Shown here: positions 47,299-54,702 of the stretch, piece by piece | Position numbering within the stretch: position 1 is the stretch's first letter | How the letters are laid out: each line of letters begins with the position of its first letter | Assembly: GCA_030692685.1 (NCBI GenBank) | Contig: JAUXZO010000127.1 | Coordinates: forward strand, 62,001 to 126,000 | DNA: 64,000 nucleotides | Direction: 5' to 3' | Origin: Acidovorax sp. | GTDB lineage: Bacteria; Pseudomonadota; Gammaproteobacteria; Burkholderiales; Burkholderiaceae_C | The notes under the pieces: generated by a model | What the model saw: only the letters and a program-made list of their open reading frames with translations | Told to the model about the DNA's origin: nothing | Databases searched by the model: none | Position numbers and translations under genes: made by a program

Positions 47299-48407
47299 GT
47301 TCCGTGCCCCCTAACGACTTGTCGACCGCAATACCTGCCGCACCTGCGCCTTTGCCTTCGCCCACCCCGGCGCCGCAGGCCACCCCGGCCAGTGGGCGCA
47401 ATGGTGTGGTTACGGTGCTGTTGACGGCGGTGGCCGTTGCGGCCCTGGCCAGCAGTGGCTTGTTGTGGCAAAAACTCAGCTCGATTCAAGAACAGCTGGC
47501 CCGCCAATCAGCCGACTCGGGCGCACTGGCCATTGAGGCCCGCACCATGGCCCGCCAGGCCGAAGAACTGGTGCGCGAGACCGCCGCCCGCCTGTCGGTG
47601 GCAGAAGCCCGGGTCAGCGAAGTGGCGCTGCAGCGCAGCCAGCTCGAAGAACTCATGCAAAGCCTGTCGCGTTCGCGCGATGAAAACCTCGTGGTCGACA
47701 TTGAATCGGCCATTCGCCTGGCGCAGCAGCAGGCCCAACTCACCGGCAGCCTGGACCCCTTGGTGGCCGCCCTCAAAAGCGCCGACCAGCGCATCGAGCG
47801 CGCCGCGCAGCCCCGCCTGACGCCCGTGCAACGCGCCATTGGCCGCGACCTGGACCGCCTGACCCGCGCCGCCGTGACCGACACCGCGGGCCTGCTGGCC
47901 CGGCTGGACGAACTGGTGCGCCAGGTAGACGACCTGCCCGTGCTGAACGCAGTGGCCCAGGCCGCCGCTACCCGCCGCCTGGCCGCCGCCCCAGCACCGC
48001 AAAACACCCCGCCCCTCAACCAGGGCAACCTGGCATGGTGGCAGGCGGCCCTGCAACGCAGCTGGGAGGTGGTGCGCGACGAAGCCCGCGGCCTGGTGCG
48101 CGTGAGCCGCGTCGACCAGCCCGAAGCGATTTTGCTGGCGCCTGAGCAAACCTTCTTCCTGCGCGAGAACCTCAAGCTCAAGCTGCTCAATGCGCGTTTG
48201 GGTGTGCTGGCGCGCCAATATGAATCCGCCCGCGCCGACCTGGCCGCCGCCACGGCAGCGCTGAACAAGTACTTTGACCCGGCATCGCGCCGCACCCAAA
48301 ACGCGGCCACCACCCTGCAAACGGCGCAAGCCAGCATGAAGGCCGCCGAACTGCCGCGCCTGGACGAAACCCTGTCGGCGCTGGCCACGGCCGCTGCGGG
48401 AAGATGA
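47295..48407 (+). CDS. hemX: HemX-family protein
   Basis: A 370-residue membrane protein: a Pro/Ala-rich start, one transmembrane helix (about 37-58, VVTVLLTAVAVAALASSGLL), then a long coiled-coil and helical domain outside the membrane. HemX proteins accompany hemC and hemD and are often labelled uroporphyrinogen-III C-methyltransferase, but no methyltransferase motif is present, so catalysis should not be assumed. The ATG overlaps the hemD stop (ATGA). Confidence 0.88.
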   Translation: MSSVPPNDLSTAIPAAPAPLPSPTPAPQATPASGRNGVVTVLLTAVAVAALASSGLLWQKLSSIQEQLARQSADSGALAIEARTMARQAEELVRETAARLSVAEARVSEVALQRSQLEELMQSLSRSRDENLVVDIESAIRLAQQQAQLTGSLDPLVAALKSADQRIERAAQPRLTPVQRAIGRDLDRLTRAAVTDTAGLLARLDELVRQVDDLPVLNAVAQAAATRRLAAAPAPQNTPPLNQGNLAWWQAALQRSWEVVRDEARGLVRVSRVDQPEAILLAPEQTFFLRENLKLKLLNARLGVLARQYESARADLAAATAALNKYFDPASRRTQNAATTLQTAQASMKAAELPRLDETLSALATAAAGR

Positions 48408-48409
48408 AC

Positions 48410-48490
48410 ATGCCCCCTGAGTCGCTTCGCGCCTTCCCCCAAGGGGGACGCCCCCAGTGGCCTGGCAAAGCCAGTTCCACGGGGGCACTC
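48410..48490. repeat. Intergenic repeat family C, copy 3
   Basis: ATGCCCCCTGAGTCGCTTCG continues CGCCTTCCCCCAAGGGGGAC and on through CAGTGGCCTGGCAAAGCCAG. It fills most of the hemX-hemY gap and can form hairpins. Confidence 0.7.
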
Positions 48491-48553
48491 GCCTTGTGCG
48501 CGCCTGTGCATCGGCTATGGGCATCGCACAGCGCAATGGACCACTGAACTGAT

Positions 48554-49831
48554 ATGCGTGCTGCTCTTTGGCTTTTGGCGTTGTTTGGCGTGGCCGTGGC
48601 CGCCGCGCTGTTTGCAGGCAACAACCAGGGCACCATCACCCTGTACTGGCCGCCCTACCGCATCGACCTGTCGCTGAACCTGGTGGTGCTGCTGCTGGTG
48701 GGCGGGTTTGTGACCGTCTACGCGGCCCTGCGCGCACTGGCTGCGCTGCTGGAGCTGCCTCACCAGGCCCGCCGTTGGCGCGTGCAGCAAAAGGAGCGGG
48801 CCATGCACGCGGCCTTGCTCGACGCGCTGACCCACATGCTGGGGGGCCGCTTCATCCGCTCGCGCAAGGCCGCCGTGGCCGCGTTGTCCCAAGAAAATGC
48901 GCTGGCCACCGCAGGCGAGGCCGTGCCCCACGGCCGCCAGTTGCGCGCGCTGGCCCACATGATTGCGGCCGAGTCATCCCATGCCCTGCAAGACAGCGCC
49001 ACGCGTGAAAGCCACCTGCACGACGCATTGCAAGAAGCGCCGCTGCGAGGCACGGTGAGCGAGCAAGAACTGCGCGAAGGCGCCCAGATGCGCGCCGCAC
49101 GCTGGTCACTGGACGACCGCGATGCCAGCGCCGCGCTGGAGCGCCTGGCCGCCCTGCCCCAAGGCGCTGCCCGGCGCACGCTGGCCCTGCGCATCAAGCT
49201 CAAGGCCACGCGGCTGGCGCGGCAAACCCAGGACGCGCTGGACACCGCGCGCCTGCTGGGCAAACATCGCGCGTTTTCAGCCACTGCCGCGCAGAGCATC
49301 GTGCGTGGACTGGCCACCGAACTCATCAACAACGCGCACGACACCGCACAGCTGCAGCAGATCTGGACGTCGCTGGAGCCCGCCGAACGCAGCATGCCCG
49401 AGCTGGCCATCCATGCCGCGCAGCGGCTGGCCACCCTCGGTGGCGAGGCCACCCAAGTGCGCGCCTGGCTGCTGCCCGTGTGGGATCGGCTGGTGGACCT
49501 GCCCAACGCGCTGGCCGAGCACCACGCCCTCAAGCTGGTGCGCGCGCTCGAAGCCGGTCTGGACGCGCTGGATGCCCCGTGGCTTGCCCGCATCGAAGCG
49601 GCGCAACAAGCCAACCCCCGTGACGCGCGCCTTTCTTACCTGGCGGGCATGGCTTGCCTCAAGCGCGAGCTGTGGGGCAAGGCCCAGCAGTTGCTGACCC
49701 AGGCCGCACACCACCTGGCCGATACCAACCTGCGCGCCAGCGCATGGCGGCATCTGGCCGAGCTGGCAGAACAGCGCGGCGACGAAAGCGCAGCAGCCGA
49801 CGCCTGGAAGAAGGCGGCTCTCGGCCGTTAA
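48554..49831 (+). CDS. hemY: HemY-family protein
   Basis: A 425-residue inner-membrane protein. Two N-terminal helices (about 3-22 and 40-62) are joined by the loop TITLYWPPYRIDLSLN; the rest is an alpha-helical, TPR-like domain (about 85-425). HemY proteins are encoded after hemX in proteobacteria and are linked to late heme synthesis by genetics only. This is not the Gram-positive protoporphyrinogen oxidase also called HemY. Confidence 0.9.
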   Translation: MRAALWLLALFGVAVAAALFAGNNQGTITLYWPPYRIDLSLNLVVLLLVGGFVTVYAALRALAALLELPHQARRWRVQQKERAMHAALLDALTHMLGGRFIRSRKAAVAALSQENALATAGEAVPHGRQLRALAHMIAAESSHALQDSATRESHLHDALQEAPLRGTVSEQELREGAQMRAARWSLDDRDASAALERLAALPQGAARRTLALRIKLKATRLARQTQDALDTARLLGKHRAFSATAAQSIVRGLATELINNAHDTAQLQQIWTSLEPAERSMPELAIHAAQRLATLGGEATQVRAWLLPVWDRLVDLPNALAEHHALKLVRALEAGLDALDAPWLARIEAAQQANPRDARLSYLAGMACLKRELWGKAQQLLTQAAHHLADTNLRASAWRHLAELAEQRGDESAAADAWKKAALGR

Positions 49832-50272
49832 AACGCGCCCGCCCTGTCTGGGTGAACACCGCAAAAGCGGGGGATCGCCTTACAACAGCGGCCCGCCCTC
49901 TCGCGCCCTTTCTCGCCCCCAGCCGCCACAGCCGCCGCGTCCTCCCGCATTCGATCGCGCGCGACGCTTCCCAAGCGTGGGGGTCGGCCCGTCCGCGCAG
50001 CACCAACCCCGATCCGCGAATCCCGCCGCTGCACCGCCGCTGCACCGCTGTGTAGCAGCCCCCGCTTGTTTTGCACAGCATTGGGGAACTTTGAGCGCTC
50101 AGGCCTTATCAATTCAGTTTTTTTGAACTGAAGCATCAATCTGCCTGAAGCTGCGTGTCACACCGGCTTCCTACACTGCCCCAACGTTTGTCAAATCAAA
50201 GCTGCGATTGATCCTGTCGCCAAGCCCCCTCGGCCCCCGCCTTGTTTTCTGCCTTCCTGCCACACCGACCCG
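49832..50272. other. Intergenic region hemY / cytochrome b561
   Basis: A 441-base gap. It contains a sigma-E-like promoter (50085-50113) and a small hairpin TTCAGTT-TTTTTG-AACTGAA (about 50116-50135). The first 200 bases are GC-rich without recognisable features. Confidence 0.5.
50085..50113 (+). promoter_or_regulatory. Candidate ECF (sigma-E-like) promoter
   Basis: GGAACTT (50085-50091), a 17-base spacer and TCAAT (50109-50113) resemble the sigma-E consensus GGAACTT-N16-TCAAA. It lies 160 bases before the cytochrome b561 gene and reads toward it and the two YceI genes. Confidence 0.5.
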
Positions 50273-50839
50273 ATGACTGCTTCCTCCACCGCTGCCGCGC
50301 CCCGCCGCTACACACGCACCGCCATCGTTTTGCACTGGGTGCTGGGCCTGGCGTTGATCAGCCTGTTCGGCGTCGGTATCTACATGACCGGGCTGCCGTT
50401 CTCTCCACAGCGCCTCAAGCTCTACAACTGGCACAAATGGGCCGGTGTCACGCTGTTGGTGTTGTCGGCACTGCGGCTCCTGTGGCGCGCCACCCACCGG
50501 CCGCCAGCACTGCCCAGTGCGATAGAAGCCGCCATGCCCGCCTGGCAAAAGCTGGCGCACCACGGCACCCACGGTCTGCTCTACACGCTGTTCTTTGCAG
50601 TGCCGCTGATTGGCTGGGCCTACAGCTCGGCAGCCGGGTTCACCATCGTGTTTCTGGGTCTGTGGCAGCTGCCCGACTTCGTGCCTGTGAGCAAAGAATT
50701 GGCCGAGGCCATCAAGCCCTGGCACCAGTACACAGCCTTCACCATGGCGGGCCTCGTGGTACTGCATGTGGCTGCGGCGCTCAAACACCACCTCATCGAC
50801 CGCGATGGCTTGCTCAAACGCATGCTGCCGGGTGGATGA
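50273..50839 (+). CDS. Cytochrome b561
   Basis: A 188-residue four-helix membrane cytochrome. Conserved histidines for two b hemes lie in IVLHWVLG, LYNWHKWAG, HHGTHGLLY and HVAAALKHH. It can pass electrons between quinol and periplasmic acceptors or oxygen species. It is followed by two YceI genes, a pairing seen in E. coli as yceJ-yceI. A sigma-E-like promoter upstream suggests envelope or redox stress control (inference). Confidence 0.92.
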   Translation: MTASSTAAAPRRYTRTAIVLHWVLGLALISLFGVGIYMTGLPFSPQRLKLYNWHKWAGVTLLVLSALRLLWRATHRPPALPSAIEAAMPAWQKLAHHGTHGLLYTLFFAVPLIGWAYSSAAGFTIVFLGLWQLPDFVPVSKELAEAIKPWHQYTAFTMAGLVVLHVAAALKHHLIDRDGLLKRMLPGG

Positions 50840-50926
50840 CGCCCCCTCTGAGCCGATTCATGTCTTCCCCCGCTCCTGGGCATTGATACGGCTTTCACTT
50901 TCTGTGTTTTGAACGGAGTTTTCCGC

Positions 50927-51502
50927 ATGTACCTTTCGTCCCAACTCTCACGCGTGCTGCTGGGCGCTACCCTGGCAATAAGCGCCCAGGCCGCATCGGC
51001 CCAACAACAACTGGTGCCCGCCCAAAGCGAGGTGCAATTCACCGCGCGCCAGATGGGTGTGCCACTGGATGGCCATTTCAAGAAGTTCAGCGCCCAGGTG
51101 GCGTTTGACCCGGCAAAGCTCGCCACGAGCAAGATCAACTTCACCGTGGATACCGGCAGCGCCACCCTTGGCTCGCGCGAGACCGATGCAGAGCTGCCCA
51201 AGCCCACCTGGTTCAACGTGCCCAAATTTCCACAGGCGCAGTTCGAGTCCTCCGCCATCAAGGCGCTTGGCGCGGGCAAGTTTGAAGTCGCGGGCAAGCT
51301 CACCATCAAGGGCAATGCCCAAAACGTGGTGGTGCCTGTGACGCTAACCCAGAGCGGTGCCACCACCACGGCCACAGGCACCCTGCCCATCAAGCGCCTG
51401 GCGTTCAAGATCGGCGAAAACGAGTGGGCCGACACCTCCATGGTGGCCGACGACGTGACCGTGAAATTCAAACTCGCACTGACCGGTGTCGGCAAGATTT
51501 AA
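50927..51502 (+). CDS. YceI-family periplasmic protein 1
   Basis: A 191-residue secreted protein with a signal peptide cleaved near AQAASA-QQQ. The lipocalin-like YceI domain covers the rest; SEVQFTARQMGVPLDGHFKKF is its start. Members bind polyisoprenoids such as ubiquinone. GGAG lies nine bases before the ATG at 50927; a TTG six codons earlier is less likely. Probably co-transcribed with cytochrome b561. Confidence 0.9.
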   Translation: MYLSSQLSRVLLGATLAISAQAASAQQQLVPAQSEVQFTARQMGVPLDGHFKKFSAQVAFDPAKLATSKINFTVDTGSATLGSRETDAELPKPTWFNVPKFPQAQFESSAIKALGAGKFEVAGKLTIKGNAQNVVVPVTLTQSGATTTATGTLPIKRLAFKIGENEWADTSMVADDVTVKFKLALTGVGKI

Positions 51503-51503
51503 A

Positions 51504-51662
51504 TGAAGCGCCCCCTGAGTCGCTTCGCGCCTCCCCCCTCTCTCGCATTGCTGCGCAACGCGGGAAGGGGACACTCCCAGCGCACGCAAGCGACGCGCCG
51601 CCCGTGTCGCTTGGCGGCCCTTGCGCGGGAGCACTGGCCTTGGCCGCGCCTGTTTCAGGCTT
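51504..51662. repeat. Intergenic repeat family C, copy 4
   Basis: Starts ATGAAGCGCCCCCTGAGTCG and continues CTTCGCGCCTCCCCC, then a GC-rich stretch with dyads (GACGCGCCGCCCGTGTCGC, GCGGCCCTTGCGCGG) to TGTTTCAGGCTTG. Fills the gap between the two YceI genes. Confidence 0.65.
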
Positions 51663-51731
51663 GACCGGGCAACCAAAACCTTTTTCCGTGTTCCCTTTTC
51701 TCTAGACCTTCCTTTTTCAGGAGCTTTTCGC

Positions 51732-52310
51732 ATGCGCAAATCCCTCGTTTCCCTGTTCGCAGTGGCCGCCGCCACCGTCATGACCGCGGGCGCAGCCCAG
51801 GCTGCCACCTACGCCATCGACCCTACGCACACTTTTGTGACGTTCGAGATCAGCCACTTTGGCGCCACCACCAACCGTGGCCGTTTCGACAAGAAGCAAG
51901 GCACCGTCGAATTTGACCGCGCCGCCAAGACCGGCAAGGTAGACATCACCATCGACACGACCTCGGTCAACACCGGCACGCCCCAGTTCGACAAACACCT
52001 GCAAAGCGCCGACCTGTTCGACGCTGCCAAACACCCGACCATGAAGTTTGTGTCCGACAAGTTCAGCTTCAACGGCGACAAAGTCAGCGAAGTGACCGGC
52101 CAGCTCACACTGCTGGGCAAGACCGCGCCCATCACGCTGAAGGCCACCCAGTTCAACTGCTACGACAGCCCCATGCTCAAGCGCGAAGTGTGCGGTGGCG
52201 ACTTTGAAGCCACCATCGACCGCACCCAGTGGGGCATGAACTACGGCGTGGAATGGGGCTTCCAGAAGAACGTGCGCTTGGTGGTGCAGATCGAAGCCGT
52301 GAAGCAGTAA
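51732..52310 (+). CDS. YceI-family periplasmic protein 2
   Basis: A 192-residue paralogue of the previous gene, with a signal peptide ending AGAAQA-ATY and the YceI domain TYAIDPTHTFVTFEISHFG. It carries two cysteines (NCYDSPMLKREVCGGDFE) that may form a disulfide. CAGGAGC precedes the ATG at 51732. A strong terminator follows, ending the cytochrome b561-YceI unit. Confidence 0.92.
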   Translation: MRKSLVSLFAVAAATVMTAGAAQAATYAIDPTHTFVTFEISHFGATTNRGRFDKKQGTVEFDRAAKTGKVDITIDTTSVNTGTPQFDKHLQSADLFDAAKHPTMKFVSDKFSFNGDKVSEVTGQLTLLGKTAPITLKATQFNCYDSPMLKREVCGGDFEATIDRTQWGMNYGVEWGFQKNVRLVVQIEAVKQ

Positions 52311-52348
52311 TCGATATTGCCGAACCTCAAGGTGCGTAACGCCTTGCC

Positions 52349-52385
52349 AAGCCACCCATCGCAGCCATGCGTTGGGTGGCTTTTT
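52349..52385 (+). terminator. Rho-independent terminator after the second YceI gene
   Basis: AAGCCACCCA pairs with TGGGTGGCTT around a 14-base loop and is followed by TTTTT. Confidence 0.85.
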
Positions 52386-52428
52386 CATTGCAAGCCCCTT
52401 TGGCAAACAGATCCAATAATTAACTTAA

Positions 52429-52443
52429 CGTAAATTGATTACG
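52429..52443. promoter_or_regulatory. Candidate operator before the VOC gene
   Basis: A perfect dyad CGTAA-ATTGA-TTACG lies in an AT-rich promoter-like region, 40 bases before the start codon at 52483. The regulator is not known. Confidence 0.4.
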
Positions 52444-52482
52444 AATAGTAGAATTACAAAAATCAACGCAAGGAGACTCTGA

Positions 52483-53109
52483 ATGAACGCTGCCCTGAAG
52501 CCCGACCTGGCCACCCTGCCCGCGCCCGCCGCCATCCAGCAGTTGCATCACTACGCCTACAAGGCACGCGACGCTGAGGAAACGCGCCAGTTCTACGAAG
52601 ACATCCTGGGCCTGCCGCTGTACCACATCATTCAGAGCGACTACGTGCCCAGCACGGGCGAATACTGCCCCTATACGCACTTCTTCTTTCGCCTGAAGGA
52701 CGGCTCGTTCATCGCGTTTTTTGACCTGGGAGATGACGTCAAGGCCGAACCATCGCCCAACACCCCCCTGTGGGTCAACCACATCTCGTTTCGCGTGGAC
52801 ACAGTGCAAGAGCTGGAGAACACCAAGGCGCGGCTGGAGGCTTTTGGGATTGAAGTGCTGGGCGTGACCGATCACCACATCTTCAAGAGCATCTACTTCT
52901 TCGACCCCAACGGCATCCGCCTGGAGCTGACGGCGCAACTGGCCAATGCAGAAGCCATGGCCAAAGACAGCACCGTGGCCCACACCCGCCTGAACGAATG
53001 GACCGCCCGCAAAGAGCAGTGGCGCAAGGAGCGTGCCGACGGCAAGGCAGCCGAGCCCCTCAAGCCGCAGCAGAACGACCGGCCGGAGTTTGCCAAGGAC
53101 TCAAACTGA
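52483..53109 (+). CDS. VOC (glyoxalase/dioxygenase superfamily) protein
   Basis: A 208-residue protein with a vicinal-oxygen-chelate domain (about 18-155). HHYAYKARDAEETRQFYEDILGL, NHISFRVDTVQELENTKARLE and FFDPNGIRLEL are the repeated beta-alpha-beta motifs; possible metal ligands are H22, H95-type and E150-type residues. The charged C-terminal tail (160-208) is unusual. Substrate unknown: ring-cleaving dioxygenase and glyoxalase roles are both possible. AAGGAG precedes the ATG. Single-gene unit. Confidence 0.85.
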   Translation: MNAALKPDLATLPAPAAIQQLHHYAYKARDAEETRQFYEDILGLPLYHIIQSDYVPSTGEYCPYTHFFFRLKDGSFIAFFDLGDDVKAEPSPNTPLWVNHISFRVDTVQELENTKARLEAFGIEVLGVTDHHIFKSIYFFDPNGIRLELTAQLANAEAMAKDSTVAHTRLNEWTARKEQWRKERADGKAAEPLKPQQNDRPEFAKDSN

Positions 53110-53202
53110 CTGTTGCCAAAAATACAGGGCCGGAGGCGAAGCGCCCCTAGGGCATATGCACAATGCCTGATCCTTTGCAACCCATGATCAGGAGCTTGAG
53201 CA

Positions 53203-54633
53203 ATGCCACCAGCAAGAACTGTCCCCGGAGTTCAAAAATTCGCCTGCGTTTTGGGGGCAGCGGCAGCCCTGGTCGCGTCGGGCCTCACGGCTTGTGGCGG
53301 CGGCAGTGGCTCGGCAACTGAGGCAAGTGCCGATCCGCTGAAAGTGGACACCACCTACGGCGAGTCAGGCACTGCCTCGCTGTCGTTGGGCACCCCATGG
53401 TCTGCCACTCTGGGGATTCAGCCGGACGGCAAGCTACTGATTGCGAATACGCGGGTAGTAGCGCCAGTGCCTGCGCCAAACGTCGGGGGTTTGCAGGCAC
53501 AACAGGCTGCTGTCATGCGGCTGGGTAGCGATGGCTCTATCGATAGAAGCTTTGGCCAAAATGGCGAGGCCCGCATTTCCGTGAAGGGCTCCGACAGCGC
53601 CGTAGACATCCAGCCCCAAGCCAACGGGCGAATCCTTGTGGCCGTCATGGCCCATGAGCCCTGCGCCATCCCATCCCCGCAGGAGCGGTGCCTTACCGAG
53701 TCAGGCTCTACGGGGTCGTGGCACAGCACGGTGGCAGGACTCACCGCGGCGGGAGACCTGGACCGAACCTTTGCCACGCAAGGCATCGCAGCGGGTTTTG
53801 ACTCGGTCCTGATGAACAGGCTGGTGCTGGCCATCCACGCCGACCAGAAGCCGCTGTTGCTCACCTCTGCGGACAATGTGTCCATGCAAAGGTACGGACG
53901 CAGGCTGCACCGATTTTTTGCAGATGGGTCTCCCGATGCAGCGTTCAATCAAGAGGTTGCCGGGCAGCCAGCGCCGCCCTGCGAAGCCAGCGGTGAGGCG
54001 TTGTTGGTGTTGCAAAGCGGAACTGTTATCTCTGCAGGCGGACTCGGTGGGCGCGTTTACGACACGCCTGCGTCAGACCCCGGCTTGTGCATTGCCGCAC
54101 ATGCCGGTGGCTCGCAAGCGCAGACCACAGGGGGTTGGTTCTCGTTTGGCGAAACACTCAAGGAATACCTGCTCCAGGCGCACGCAGATGGCGGCTTTGC
54201 CATCGGTAGCCGCACCTGTGGCGTGGATACCTGCCGCCTCAGCATTGCCAGATTCCAAGCCGATGGAAGGGTAAACGCTTCGTTTGGCGACAAGGGCATA
54301 GTGCGCGTCGCCGTGCCGACGAACTTCTCCCTCAAGTCGTTCTTCACCCAGCCGGACGGTTCCATGGTGGCTTATGGCGCTGTGGCTGAGGGCCCAGCGC
54401 CCAGCGGCCCAACCGCACGCTACCGCGCAGTCTGGGTGGGGCTGAAGGCCGATGGCAGACCCGACAAGCGCTTTGGAGACCAAGGCATCGCGATCCAGGG
54501 GCTGGCCAACGCCGAACCGCAGAAGCTGCTCCGAGATGGCCTGGGCCGCTGGCTGGTGGTCAGCAGCGAATGGGACTCCGCAGGTAACGTGGTGCTGAAG
54601 GCCCAACGCACCGCCGGAACGCCAGCGCCCTAA
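53203..54633 (+). CDS. Lipoprotein with delta-60-like repeats
   Basis: A 476-residue lipoprotein with lipobox LTAC (C31). The body contains several delta-60-type beta repeats, recognisable by PDGKLLIA..., RLGSDGSIDRSFGQNG, TAAGDLDRTFATQG, FADGSPDAAFN and LKADGRPDKRFGDQG, about 60-100 residues apart. Such proteins probably fold as beta propellers on the cell surface or in the periplasm. No catalytic motif is seen. The ribosome-binding site (AGGAGC) lies in the edge of a 7-base hairpin, CCTGATC...GATCAGG (53167-53193). Confidence 0.8.
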   Translation: MPPARTVPGVQKFACVLGAAAALVASGLTACGGGSGSATEASADPLKVDTTYGESGTASLSLGTPWSATLGIQPDGKLLIANTRVVAPVPAPNVGGLQAQQAAVMRLGSDGSIDRSFGQNGEARISVKGSDSAVDIQPQANGRILVAVMAHEPCAIPSPQERCLTESGSTGSWHSTVAGLTAAGDLDRTFATQGIAAGFDSVLMNRLVLAIHADQKPLLLTSADNVSMQRYGRRLHRFFADGSPDAAFNQEVAGQPAPPCEASGEALLVLQSGTVISAGGLGGRVYDTPASDPGLCIAAHAGGSQAQTTGGWFSFGETLKEYLLQAHADGGFAIGSRTCGVDTCRLSIARFQADGRVNASFGDKGIVRVAVPTNFSLKSFFTQPDGSMVAYGAVAEGPAPSGPTARYRAVWVGLKADGRPDKRFGDQGIAIQGLANAEPQKLLRDGLGRWLVVSSEWDSAGNVVLKAQRTAGTPAP

Positions 54634-54644
54634 AAATCTAATAG

Positions 54645-54692
54645 AAAATAGCATCAAACGCTTTATCTTAAAGCGCTAATAGCTACTAAATT
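54645..54692. repeat. Dispersed palindromic repeat family A, convergent gap
   Basis: A variant, AAATAGCATCAAACGCTTTATC followed by TTAAAGCGCTAATAGCTACT, between the delta-60 lipoprotein and the M48 protease genes. It is the only feature in their 69-base gap. Confidence 0.8.
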
Positions 54693-54702
54693 TATAGCAA
54701 AA

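Noticed and set aside
48554-49831. HemY as protoporphyrinogen oxidase
   Set aside because: The protein has two N-terminal membrane helices and TPR-like repeats, no FAD-binding motif; it is the proteobacterial HemY of unknown activity.
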